A DNA stretch of 64,000 bases from Deltaproteobacteria bacterium (GTDB lineage Bacteria > Desulfobacterota > Desulfarculia > Adiutricales > Adiutricaceae): NCBI GenBank assembly GCA_031273455.1, contig JAISRZ010000096.1, positions 1 to 64,000 on the forward strand. The letters are read 5' to 3'. The position numbers and the translations under genes are program-made. Numbering within the stretch: position 1 is the stretch's first letter; each line of letters starts with the position of its first letter. This document shows, piece by piece, positions 47,864 through 57,736 of the stretch. The notes below the pieces were generated by a model. The model did not search any database. It saw only the letters and a list, made by a program, of their open reading frames with translations, and had not been told where the DNA came from.

Positions 47864-48846
47864 CGTTTTTCCTCGGCCTTTTTCTTAAATAGATCGTACT
47901 TAGTGGTGTTGTGATAACAATTTTGACAGACCGCGAATTTTTCGTGCCCTAAGTTCCGGCCCACGGCCTCTCGTTTGGCGGCCATGGCCGGGCTAAGCCA
48001 AGCCTCGGCCAAAGTTAGATCGGCTAGGTTTCCGATAGTGTGCTCCGCTAGGCCTTCGGCGTCTTGGCCGCAAAACTGGATGGACCCATCGTACTTAACC
48101 TCTAGGGCCAAGAAAACGTCCACGCAAAGACCCCTTTTTAACCCCAGGGACTGGCGGTTTAAGTGGGGTTTAACCCGGGGGCTTTGACTAACGAAATTGA
48201 GGTTAGTTAGATCCACGGCCACTTTATCCACCACCTTTAACCACTCTTGGGTAAACTCCGCTGGATCCCCCTCTTTTAACTCATCGGCTAAGACCGAGGT
48301 TAAAATGGATAAAAAAGGTCTTTCTTTGGCCCCCCGTCTTTGGCTCATGGCCTGGATAATAGCCTTTAGGTCTTTAAAACTGGCTTTTCGGCGGTTATTT
48401 TCGTACTGCTGAGGCGTTAACCCCTGCAGAGAAAACTGGAGATCATCCACTTCTAAATCAATCAAAAGATCCATTAACTTAGGGGTTAAGTTTAGGCCAT
48501 TAGTGTAAATCTTTAGCTTAATCCCCTTTTCTTTAATCAGGGTCACCAAAGACCCGATTTGGGGGTGCAAGAGCGGCTCCCCCCAGCCGGTTAACCTTAA
48601 GGCCGCGCCCTTATACCCAGCCATTTCGCTTACGACTTTATCGGCCAGAGCCAAACTTAAGTTCCCTAAGGGCCTACTGGATAGCTGCCGCGAGCAAAAG
48701 AGACAATCTAGTTGACAGACGTTGGTGGGCTCTAGGTTAACCCACAAAGGAAAGGGCGAAGGCGGATCATAATCTTTTAACCATTGGTTGGAGCTAAAGA
48801 TATAGTGAAAAGGGTCGCTCTCGACCCCTTTTCTATAGGTCAGCAT
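47860..48846 (-). CDS. Radical SAM/SPASM domain protein
   Basis: CQLDCLFCSRQ (CxxxCxxC), LTGWGEPLLHP, C-terminal CGQDAEG...CQNCYHN. Confidence 0.9.
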   Translation of the reverse strand: MLTYRKGVESDPFHYIFSSNQWLKDYDPPSPFPLWVNLEPTNVCQLDCLFCSRQLSSRPLGNLSLALADKVVSEMAGYKGAALRLTGWGEPLLHPQIGSLVTLIKEKGIKLKIYTNGLNLTPKLMDLLIDLEVDDLQFSLQGLTPQQYENNRRKASFKDLKAIIQAMSQRRGAKERPFLSILTSVLADELKEGDPAEFTQEWLKVVDKVAVDLTNLNFVSQSPRVKPHLNRQSLGLKRGLCVDVFLALEVKYDGSIQFCGQDAEGLAEHTIGNLADLTLAEAWLSPAMAAKREAVGRNLGHEKFAVCQNCYHNTTKYDLFKKKAEEKR

Positions 48847-49159
48847 GACCGGCTCCTAAAGCCTGATGGATAAAGATCCCGCCCATCACGATAAAGGCCA
48901 GGCCAGCTAAGATCTTTAAAATACGCGGCGAGACGAGCCGGCTAATTAAATCCCCTAGTAAGACCGCGACTAAGGTGGAAAAAACCAAAGCTAAACTGGC
49001 GGCCAGAAAGATCTCCAACCGCCCGGCCGAGCGACCGGCGGCGAAGGTTAAGGCCGCCACCTGCGTTTTATCGCCCAGCTCAGCTAGTAAAACCGTCAAA
49101 AATATCGGCCACATGGCTTTTAATTCCATGGTCAACTCCAAAAATAATGATTTTAGCAC
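48833..49159 (-). CDS. GDT1/TMEM165 (UPF0016) family membrane protein, single-repeat form
   Basis: FLTVLLAELGDKTQVAALTFAAGRS signature; 14-bp overlap with the radical SAM gene. Confidence 0.87.
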   Translation of the reverse strand: MLKSLFLELTMELKAMWPIFLTVLLAELGDKTQVAALTFAAGRSAGRLEIFLAASLALVFSTLVAVLLGDLISRLVSPRILKILAGLAFIVMGGIFIHQALGAGHADL

Positions 49160-49620
49160 GTCCCAAAGTTTTTCGGGCGGATTTAACCCCCCTTAACCGA
49201 CTAAGAAAGCTTAAACCCCTTTAACCAACTATATTGGCCCTAAAAGCCAAAAAATGCCCCTAGCCGCTAATCCTAAGGCTCTAAAGGGCCCGAAACGCCC
49301 CTAAGGGCGAGCCAAATAAAGCCCTTTTCGCGGCTAACGCTCGCGCTTGGCCCTAAGCGACTGGCTCTAGCCCTCGACTGGGGGGTTAGGGGGGCTATCG
49401 CCCCCCCCTAATTATATTAGTTGGTAGCGCTTTTAGGGGTGGCCATAAGGGCCAAAATAACCCCAAGGACGTAGGGATAGGTATTTGACCAAAGAGGCCC
49501 TAACGTGTCAAGATACAGCTACTTTTACGCCGGTGGCCTCTTATTAAGAGCTAACCTTTTTACGCCCTAACCTTATGGTTGGGGACATACCGGCGGCCCG
49601 CACCTTTGGGAGGCCCGTTA

Positions 49621-50643
49621 ATGACCAGGAAACTGCCTGTTTACCTCTTGCTGGACACCTCGGAGTCCATGGCCGGGGAAGCTTTGGAATCCGTGGAGAT
49701 TGGGGTCCATAAGACCATCTCTAGCTTAAAAAAGAACCCCTACGCCTTGGAATCGGTCCATCTTTCCATTATCACCTTCGCCGCCAAAGCTAAAGTCGTC
49801 TTGCCTTTCACCGAGATCTTAGCCGTTAACCCCCCGGCCTTATCCATTAAACCAGGCACTTCCTTGGGGGCGGCCTTGGACCTTTTACGGGAATCCATCT
49901 TAAAGGACGTCACCCGGACCACCCGGGAGGAAAAGGGCGATTTTCGGCCCTTGGTCTTTATCTTAACCGATGGCCAGCCCACCGACGATTGGCGGGGGCC
50001 TTTAGCCCGCTTAAAGGAAGTTAAACCTCGGCTCGGGCATATCTACGGGGTGGGTTGCGGGGATGAGGTCGATTTTGAGACCTTAGGCCAAATAGCCGAT
50101 GTCTCCATCCAGGTGGAAGCGGCCACTAGCGATAGTTTAGCCAAGTTTTTCGTCTGGTTGACGGATAGCGTCCAATCGGCCAGCGTCAGCCCAGACACCC
50201 CCCTTAGCTTAGAAAAGACCCCGCCTTTGGATAAGGGCATGAACCTTATTGATAAAAACAGTCCGCCCAAGTTCCATCCGGAAACGGTTCGGCTCCACTT
50301 TCACGCCACTTGCTCCAAAACCAAAAAACATTACCTCATGCGCTACCGCCATGATCTAACCCGACCGGTCTACTTTTTTGAAAGGTCCTTCGCGGTGCCC
50401 GAGGACTTTTTCGCGGATGGGTCATTAAAAGCCCCGGCCACTGACGCGGGGTCGCTTTTAGGCTCCTCGGACTGCCCTTATTGCCACGGCGACGCCTGGG
50501 GCAAATGCGGCTTTTGCGGGCATATTTTTTGTTTGGACTCGAACAACCTTCAACCCGAGGTCACTTGCCCCTTCTGCGAGACCCATCTGACTTTGGACCC
50601 TAGAAACGACGCCAACTTTAGCGTGGACGGCTCGGTCGGTTAA
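49621..50643 (+). CDS. VWA domain protein with C-terminal zinc ribbons (TerY-like)
   Basis: MIDAS-like LLLDTSESMAGE, FILTDGQPTDDW; CPYCHGDAWGKCGFCGHIFCLD...CPFC. ATG at 49621 preferred over the 49579 start. Confidence 0.85.
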   Translation: MTRKLPVYLLLDTSESMAGEALESVEIGVHKTISSLKKNPYALESVHLSIITFAAKAKVVLPFTEILAVNPPALSIKPGTSLGAALDLLRESILKDVTRTTREEKGDFRPLVFILTDGQPTDDWRGPLARLKEVKPRLGHIYGVGCGDEVDFETLGQIADVSIQVEAATSDSLAKFFVWLTDSVQSASVSPDTPLSLEKTPPLDKGMNLIDKNSPPKFHPETVRLHFHATCSKTKKHYLMRYRHDLTRPVYFFERSFAVPEDFFADGSLKAPATDAGSLLGSSDCPYCHGDAWGKCGFCGHIFCLDSNNLQPEVTCPFCETHLTLDPRNDANFSVDGSVG

Positions 50644-50775
50644 AGGCCGCCCTAGGGTTTTGGGTTAAGGCGGCTAGCTAGGCTAAGACCTTCAAAAGAG
50701 GCTCTTTCCGGTTTTTTTTAGGTTTTATGTTTAAACTTAAAACGGATCTTTTGACCCGGAAAATCGTTATTTCTG

Positions 50776-50784
50776 TGCTATAAT
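50776..50784 (+). promoter_or_regulatory. Candidate extended -10 promoter (TGcTATAAT)
   Basis: TG at 50776 and consensus TATAAT at 50779-50784; no good -35 at 17 bp. Confidence 0.55.
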
Positions 50785-50816
50785 TAATTGACAATTCTTG
50801 GCCAAAACCGGGTTTA

Positions 50817-50861
50817 GCCCTTAAGTCCTTATACTGACTTAAGGCGTTTTTGGGGTTTTTT
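50817..50861 (+). terminator. Rho-independent terminator-like hairpin
   Basis: CCTTAAGTC (50819-50827) / GACTTAAGG (50836-50844), then cgtttttggggtttttt. Confidence 0.75.
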
Positions 50862-51025
50862 CAGGGCGACCCTTTTTGGTTAGCTAACCTAAGATTTTCT
50901 TTTTTAATCAACTTTTTGGATCAACTTTTTGGATTAAGGGGGCGCCCCTCGGGGGGGTTACCTTTCCTTAGCTAGCCACTAGGTGAGGCCAGATAAGCCC
51001 TTAACTTTGACGTTGGAGAACTTTA

Positions 51026-54000
51026 ATGCCCAATCATTGGTCCCGCTCTTTGGCCAACCGCTTGGCCACGCTAAGCCTTACCCTAGTGACGTTATTGGGG
51101 GTTTTAAGCGCTCTTCCGGCTTGGGCCTATTCCTCTAAGGAGATCGGGGCCCCCCCGAGCTTAGAAGTCTGGAAGGATTGGGTTCTCTTTCAAAACTATC
51201 CCGAGGCCTATTGCCCGCGATACCATCGCTCCCCAATCAGTTGCCAATGGGCGAGCGGTTTAACCTTAAACTTAACCGAGACTAATGGCTCCTTCACCGG
51301 GACTTTTGTGGTCTTCGCGCCTTTAACCATTAGACTCCCGGGCGGGCCCAAAGCTTGGCCCAGCGCGGTCACCGATAGCCTTAACGGTCAACCCCCGGTG
51401 CCCTTGCCCGTGGTTAACGAGGATGGGCCGCGGGTTTACTTAACCCCGGGTCGCCACGTCATTAAAGGCCAATGGGCTTGGCCCAAACCGCCGGACACCT
51501 TAACTTTGCCCCTGGTTCACCTAGTCACGGTCACTTTAAACGGTCAAGAGGTCCTTTTCCCCTATCAAGAGATTAACTTCGTTAATGAGACCATCTTTTT
51601 TTGGTTAAAAGATCCCCAAAGCCCCAGCCTGGCTCCCCCCCCGCCTAACCCTAACGACCAGGCGGCCAATTTAGATGAGCTGAAAGTCACCTTGGACCGT
51701 TTAATCATGGACGATCAGCCCATGCGGGTGACCACCCGGGTTAAGCTGACCGTTTCCGGTCGGGAAAGGGAAGAGACTTTAAAAAGCCTCCTTTTGCCCG
51801 GCTCCATTCCCACGGTCCTCCGCTCGCCCTTACCGGTCCGCTTAATCGACGAGGGCTTAAGAGTCCGGGTGAAACCGGGGATCTATGAGATCCTGGTCAC
51901 CGCCCGTTTAGCCGGCGAGACGACTGATTTAGGGCCCGTTAGCGACCTTTATGGCTCGGAGAACTGGGCCGTCCTTCTAGACCCGGCCTTACGGCAAGCC
52001 GAGATCTCCGGGGCCCCCCAGATTGACGCCAGCCAAACTGACCTCCCTTGGCGGCGCCGGAATCTACCCATCTACGTCTTGGCCCCTGGCCAAAGCTTAA
52101 CTTTTAAGACCTTGCGCCGGGGGGATCCGGATCCGGGCCCCGACCAACTGGCTTTGGAGCGGAGCTGTTGGTTAGATTATAACGGCCAAGGATTGTCCTG
52201 TCGGGACCATTTGTCCGGGGTCATGCGCGGCGGTTGGAAGCTCTCGGCGGATCCGCCCTTTGTTTTAGGCCAAGCCAGCGTCAACGATCAGCCCCAGGTC
52301 TTAACCTACGAGGTTAACTCCAAAGGCCAAAAGACCCCGGGGCTCGAGTTGCGGCGGGGACAGTTTAACTTAACCGCCGACTTGCGCTTAAACGACTTTC
52401 AAGGGGTCTTGCCCGCCTCGGGCTGGGATCATAACTTAGTGAGCTCAGCCCAAATCCTCCACTTGCCCCCGGGTTATCAACTAGGGAGCGTCTCTGGGGC
52501 CCGGGCCACTAACTCGAAAGGCCAACCAATCAGCTGGTTTGACCGCTGGAACACTTTAGATCTTTTTGTGGTCTTAGCCATCTTTCTGGCGGCCTTAAAG
52601 ACCAAGGGCAAACTCTTCGCCCTTTTGGCTTTAGGGGCTTTAGTCTTGTCTTACCATGAGTTTATGTCCCCGAGGGTGGTTATCCTCCATGTTTTAGGGG
52701 CTTTGGCTCTTCTAAAGGTTCTACCCAGTTTTGGGGTGGCTAGGGGGTTAGTTAAAGTCTGGCTCGGTTTGGCCCTTATGTTTTTAGCTTTAGTTTCCGT
52801 GGTCTTTGTGATCCACCAAGCCCGGATCGCCATGTACCCCCAGTTGGAGAACCCCCACGCTTACGTCCCCGGGGCCTTTGGTTATCCCATGTCCGAGGCC
52901 TTTTATAAACGGAGCGAGGCGGTTAGGTATCAATCCCAGGAATTTGGGAGCGGGTCCGCCTTTGACTTAGAGGATTCTTACTCCGAGCCTCTAGTCGAGT
53001 CTCCAGCCGAGTCTCTAGCCGAGGTGGAAGAGCGACCGAGCTCCGCCCCCAAGCTTAGCCGTAAGCAAAGCGCCGGCAAAGCCGATAATCTGGCGAGAAG
53101 CGTCGCCCCGAGCCCGAACGGCTCGGCCTTAAATCAGGCCTCAATGGCCACGCCCAACCCCGAGGCCATTGTCCAAAACAGCTTGGCCCGGCCCGACTGG
53201 CAATGGCTCCCCATCTATTTGGACTTTAATGGCCAAGTGGCTAGGGATCAGGAAGTTAAAATCTATCTCTTAGGCCCCACCGTCCGCCGGCTCTTGTTTA
53301 TCTTAAGGATCGCTTTATTGGTGGCCCTAGTTCTAAAGCTCGTCTCTTGGTCTTTTAAGGCTGGTTTTAAACCCGGCGCCCCTAATCCGACTAGCGACCC
53401 CGATAACGGTCCGGCTTTAGAGCCAACGCCGGACCCCGAGCCCGCTAGCTCATCGTCCGCTAGCTCATCGCCCGCTAGCTCATCGTCCGCTAGCTCCGCG
53501 ACTACCCTAGCTGGGCCAATCCCGGCCCTAGCCCTCCTTTTGGCTCTGGTCTTGGGGGTTGTCTTCAGCTGGGCGGAGCCGCTTACGGCCCAATCCATAA
53601 CGCCCCAGACCTTTCCCTCGGAGGCGCTTTTAAACGAGTACTTGACCCGCTTAACCTTGCCCGACCCCCGGAACTTAACCCCCGGGATCCCCAAAGTGAC
53701 CATAGAGGCTAAACGCCACACTTTAAAAATGACCTTTGAGGTCGAGGCCGTGGGCGAGGCGGTTTTGGGGCTCCCGAGCTTAGACGCCAGCTTTTTCCAA
53801 GCGCGGGCCATTAATCTGGCCTCCGGGGAAGGGTTACCGGTTATTTTACAGTCCGGCCCCCGGGCCTTCGTTTTAGTTCCCGCGGGCCTTAACTCTTTTG
53901 TTTACGAGGGCCGGGTCAAACCGACCGAGCTCCTCCAGATCCGGTTCCCCGAGGAGTTTCGGCCCCAACGGGTGTTTTTTAGCGGCGATGGCTGGGTAAT

Positions 54001-55672
54001 CTCTGGGGTGGATAAAGACGGCTTTTTAGAAAGTGAGACCATCCACTTAATTAACGTTTCCGCTCTCCCGTTAGATAAGGGCGCTCCCGATCCCGAAGCG
54101 GTCGAGCCGGAGCCCAAGGAAGGATCTGAGGCGGCCCCCGATATCGCCCCGGAAATGGGGTTAAAGCCCTTTTTTAAGGTCAACCGGGTTCTGGCCTTAG
54201 GTTTAGAGTGGCGGGTGATCACCACCATTAACCTGGACGAGCCCATGAAGTACCCGGTGGCTTTGCGCTTACCCCTTATCCCCGGGGAAAAGCCCATTTC
54301 CTCTAAGTACCAGATCCAAAAGGGCCAGATCTTAATCGACTTTCCGCCGAGCCAAACTTCGGCCGCCTTTGAGTCCACCTTAACCGTGGGCCAAGAGTCT
54401 TTGGTCTTAACCGCTGGCCAAGGGCCCTACAATGAGACCTGGTTCTTAGACGCCTCCACCCTCTGGCGGGTTGAGCCCACTGGCCTAACCCCCATCTTAA
54501 ACTTAAGCCCCCAAGGGTTCTGGAACCCCCAGTGGCGGCCTTGGCCGGGGGAGTCCTTAACTTTAAAGATCGTTAAACCCGAGCCCGTGCCCGGGGTCTA
54601 TTTAGTGGCCGACGAGGCCGACTTAAAAGTCGTTTTAGGCCAAAGGAACCGCCGTTTTGAGCTGACCTTGGCTTTACGCTCCAGTCGCGGCGGGGTCCAC
54701 GCCTTTCGGTTACCCAAATTAGCCGAGATCCAGACTTTAACCTTAAACGGTCGGAACCTGGCCTTTAGCCCGGATCTTAGCTCCGAGGGGCCCCTAGTCA
54801 CCATCCCCTTACAACCCGGGAACCTTTCTTTAAATTTAACCTGGCTCTCGCCCGAGCCTTTAACCGCCAAGTTCGTCACCCCGCCTTTGGACTTAGGTTT
54901 GCCCACGGCCAACGTCAACATTAAGGTGGCCGTCCCGGAGGATCGGTTAGTTTTTTTAGCTGGGGGCCCGGTGCAAGGGCCGGCGGTTCTCTTTTGGTCC
55001 ATGGCGGGGGCCCTCTTGGTCCTCTCTTACGCTTTAGGCCGGACCAAGATCACCCCTTTAAAGGCCACGTCTTGGTTTTTGCTCTTTGTGGGCCTATCCC
55101 ACTTAAGTTTGCTCCAGGCGGCCTTTCCGGTGGCCGCCTGGCTCTTGGTCTTAGGTTTGCGCGGTCGGGGCGGCTTTAAGACCCCCGGGCTCTTTAACCT
55201 CTCCCAGATTATCTTGGTCGTTTGGACCATCTTGGCTTTGGACGCCATTTACCGGGGCTTAAAGCGGGCTCTTTTGGAAGCCCCGGCCATGCGGGTCACC
55301 GGGAATGGCTCCAACGCCACCAACTTAAACTGGTTCCAAGACCAAGCCGCGGGCTCTTGGCCCGAGGCTTGGGCTTACACCTTAAGCGACACGGTTTACC
55401 ATTACATCATGCTGGCTTGGGCCTTGTGGCTGGCCATCGCTTTAATCCGCTGGCTCATCTGGGGCTATAAGGCCTTCGCCACCAATGGCCTCTGGAAAAA
55501 GTTCCCGAAAAAAGAGAAAAAGCCGGTTAGATCCGCCGCCAGAAGACCGCTTTCGGCCAAGGACGTCCTTTCCGTTGGACCCCCCATAGAGGCCCCCCCG
55601 GAAGAACCTAGCTCTCCAGATGAGCCTAGCGGACCAAAAGGCCCCAACCAGTCGGGTTCGCCCACCGCCTAA
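51026..55672 (+). CDS. Large exported multi-TM protein of unknown function (1548 aa)
   Basis: Signal peptide (LSLTLVTLLGVLSALPAWA), several TM clusters, Ser/Ala-rich low-complexity linker at 53440-53510. Confidence 0.75.
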   Translation: MPNHWSRSLANRLATLSLTLVTLLGVLSALPAWAYSSKEIGAPPSLEVWKDWVLFQNYPEAYCPRYHRSPISCQWASGLTLNLTETNGSFTGTFVVFAPLTIRLPGGPKAWPSAVTDSLNGQPPVPLPVVNEDGPRVYLTPGRHVIKGQWAWPKPPDTLTLPLVHLVTVTLNGQEVLFPYQEINFVNETIFFWLKDPQSPSLAPPPPNPNDQAANLDELKVTLDRLIMDDQPMRVTTRVKLTVSGREREETLKSLLLPGSIPTVLRSPLPVRLIDEGLRVRVKPGIYEILVTARLAGETTDLGPVSDLYGSENWAVLLDPALRQAEISGAPQIDASQTDLPWRRRNLPIYVLAPGQSLTFKTLRRGDPDPGPDQLALERSCWLDYNGQGLSCRDHLSGVMRGGWKLSADPPFVLGQASVNDQPQVLTYEVNSKGQKTPGLELRRGQFNLTADLRLNDFQGVLPASGWDHNLVSSAQILHLPPGYQLGSVSGARATNSKGQPISWFDRWNTLDLFVVLAIFLAALKTKGKLFALLALGALVLSYHEFMSPRVVILHVLGALALLKVLPSFGVARGLVKVWLGLALMFLALVSVVFVIHQARIAMYPQLENPHAYVPGAFGYPMSEAFYKRSEAVRYQSQEFGSGSAFDLEDSYSEPLVESPAESLAEVEERPSSAPKLSRKQSAGKADNLARSVAPSPNGSALNQASMATPNPEAIVQNSLARPDWQWLPIYLDFNGQVARDQEVKIYLLGPTVRRLLFILRIALLVALVLKLVSWSFKAGFKPGAPNPTSDPDNGPALEPTPDPEPASSSSASSSPASSSSASSATTLAGPIPALALLLALVLGVVFSWAEPLTAQSITPQTFPSEALLNEYLTRLTLPDPRNLTPGIPKVTIEAKRHTLKMTFEVEAVGEAVLGLPSLDASFFQARAINLASGEGLPVILQSGPRAFVLVPAGLNSFVYEGRVKPTELLQIRFPEEFRPQRVFFSGDGWVISGVDKDGFLESETIHLINVSALPLDKGAPDPEAVEPEPKEGSEAAPDIAPEMGLKPFFKVNRVLALGLEWRVITTINLDEPMKYPVALRLPLIPGEKPISSKYQIQKGQILIDFPPSQTSAAFESTLTVGQESLVLTAGQGPYNETWFLDASTLWRVEPTGLTPILNLSPQGFWNPQWRPWPGESLTLKIVKPEPVPGVYLVADEADLKVVLGQRNRRFELTLALRSSRGGVHAFRLPKLAEIQTLTLNGRNLAFSPDLSSEGPLVTIPLQPGNLSLNLTWLSPEPLTAKFVTPPLDLGLPTANVNIKVAVPEDRLVFLAGGPVQGPAVLFWSMAGALLVLSYALGRTKITPLKATSWFLLFVGLSHLSLLQAAFPVAAWLLVLGLRGRGGFKTPGLFNLSQIILVVWTILALDAIYRGLKRALLEAPAMRVTGNGSNATNLNWFQDQAAGSWPEAWAYTLSDTVYHYIMLAWALWLAIALIRWLIWGYKAFATNGLWKKFPKKEKKPVRSAARRPLSAKDVLSVGPPIEAPPEEPSSPDEPSGPKGPNQSGSPTA

Positions 55673-55687
55673 AAGGAGCCAAAAAAA

Positions 55688-56452
55688 GTGTCAGAAATCC
55701 TCGGGAAGTCCCTCACCAAGCTCATTGAGGAGCTGGAGTATTTCATGCCCTTAAAGACCAAGACCGTCAATAAAGACACGGTGGTTTTTTTGGAGGAAAA
55801 CAAAAAGAAAAACGTCTTCTTATCCTTTGGCCAGATCATTAGCGTCAATAAGATCTACGTTAAAGGCCAAGCTCGGCTGGCGGTCACGGTCTGTCTTTTT
55901 CAAATGCCCTTAAACTTTGTCTCCTTGGTCTTAACTGAGGAGCAGTTAAATGGCCAGTGCCCCTTTGAGCAGGATAAGCGCTTAGCCTACATCCGGGCCT
56001 TAAAGATGGACGTTTTAGCCCACGCCTTCCCCAAACCCAGCGAAACGGGGGGCAAAGAGGACGATGAGCCCAGTAGAGGCCGCGAGAATCTGGAGATCGT
56101 TAAACCCCCCTCAAGAACCCGGCGATCCAGGTCGCCGCAACCTAGCCCGTCCGAAGGCGCTAAAGCCCCAATAGATCCGTCTCGGCCCCCAAGCGAGACC
56201 CAGCGCGATTCTGACCGCGAGGGGCCAGACCCAGGGGATCCGGGCTTCTTTATCCTGGAGCGCTCGTCCCACCTAAACGCTAACCACCCCTCGACCTTAG
56301 ATCAGATCCGCGACGAGATTAGACGGGGGTTAAACAAGCGGCCTCGCGGGGACTCCAGCTTTACCATCGACCCCCCGAACCCCCGGCCCTTTAAAGCTCA
56401 ATTGACCTTGGTTAAGTTTAAGGGCCAGGACTCGGAGCGGGACTCGAAGTAA
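55688..56452 (+). CDS. Hypothetical protein, 16 bp downstream of the large membrane protein
   Basis: Intact ORF with ordered N-terminus and Pro/Arg/Ser-rich C-terminal half; aaaggag upstream. Confidence 0.65.
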   Translation: MSEILGKSLTKLIEELEYFMPLKTKTVNKDTVVFLEENKKKNVFLSFGQIISVNKIYVKGQARLAVTVCLFQMPLNFVSLVLTEEQLNGQCPFEQDKRLAYIRALKMDVLAHAFPKPSETGGKEDDEPSRGRENLEIVKPPSRTRRSRSPQPSPSEGAKAPIDPSRPPSETQRDSDREGPDPGDPGFFILERSSHLNANHPSTLDQIRDEIRRGLNKRPRGDSSFTIDPPNPRPFKAQLTLVKFKGQDSERDSK

Positions 56453-57605
56453 GTATTGAAGTTAGAATCGGAGTTTTGGGCTCAATCGAAGGTGGCGGAA
56501 GCCCTGGCCCGAGGCGCAAAGCTCCGGGCCAGGGCAAAATTTGGGGGGGGAAGAACGGAAGAAAGAAAAGGTAAGTTAGACAAAAGCGACGCGTATCCGA
56601 ATGGGCGCGCCAAGGAAGAGCTTTAAACCCTAAAAAAAGGTTTTCGCCCGCGGCCAAAAAGATGGGGGCTATCAGCTCGCGGTTAAAAACCTAAGGTTTA
56701 TATCACGGTGAATTATGTTACATGCGGTCAATAAATAATTGACGTTACTAAAATTCCAAGTATTATGGGCTACTTAAATGAGTGTAACGTGACGAAACTA
56801 AGTTACTTCATCTGTCTTAATTTGTCAAGAGAGTTATTGAAATTTTTTTGGCCTTATTATTTTAGTAAATCTTCGTTACTCCCTTCTAAAACCCAGACCC
56901 CGCTTAGCTCAAAAAATTTAGCCTCGTGAAAATCCTGATAGAGTAAGGCTAAACGCGTAACTTTTGGCGGAACCATTGATAGATCATGGTTTTTAAGACA
57001 CCTTTGAAGCGACCAAACTCGGCCCAAAACCGGACCTTATCGGTCCGTTTAAGGTCCGCGCCCCCCAGCGAGAGCGGTTACCCCGAAAAACCGCCTAAAA
57101 ACCGCCTAAAACCTAGCCCCAACCGCCAAGGCCCTTGGTTTTAACCCGACCGCCCTAACCTTACGGGCCGCTCCAACCTAAGATTCGTTTAGTCTCGTTA
57201 AACTTTATTAAAGCCGCCTTTAGGCCCCCTTAGCGGCCCTTTAACCCACCCTAAATAGCCCCAGGGTCCAGCGGCTTTAAACCCCTAGGGGCCAATATCG
57301 CTCGTTTTTGGGGCCAGTTGAGCGAAGATCGCGTCCCGCTTTGCGGGCCGCGTTAGTCTTGGGGGGTTCATTAGGGTTAGGACTCTTTATCGTGGCCGGG
57401 ACCAGGCCGAGACCAGGCCGAGACCAGGCCGGACCACCCGAACCCGGGCCTAGCGAGTCTAACCGGCTGGCCTAAAGGCTCGCTTAACCAACCTCAGCCA
57501 GCGAACAATCAAAATCGCTAAACTATATAGAACCGACTAACTTTAAAAAAATTAGCCGTTAAATTTACTCTTTAGACAATATTCTTAAGATAAAAGGAGG
57601 GAAAC

Positions 57606-57635
57606 CTCCGGTCGACTTTTTTAAGTCGACCGGAG
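57606..57635. repeat. Perfect 13-bp inverted repeat, 4-nt loop (CTCCGGTCGACTT-TTTT-AAGTCGACCGGAG)
   Basis: Direct reading; weak T-tract, so terminator function is uncertain. Confidence 0.9.
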
Positions 57636-57736
57636 TTTCAAAGAGGGAACGCCGAAGTCTTTACTGATGGGTTAGTGTTTGGCGAAGCCGAGTGGCCGCG
57701 CCAAGGAGAGAGTCGTTGTCTGACCGCGTTTAGCGA

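Noticed and set aside
53440-53510. 18-bp repeat (gctagctcatcgtcc)
   Set aside because: In-frame low-complexity Ser/Ala linker within the 1548-aa protein, an ordinary feature rather than a separate element.
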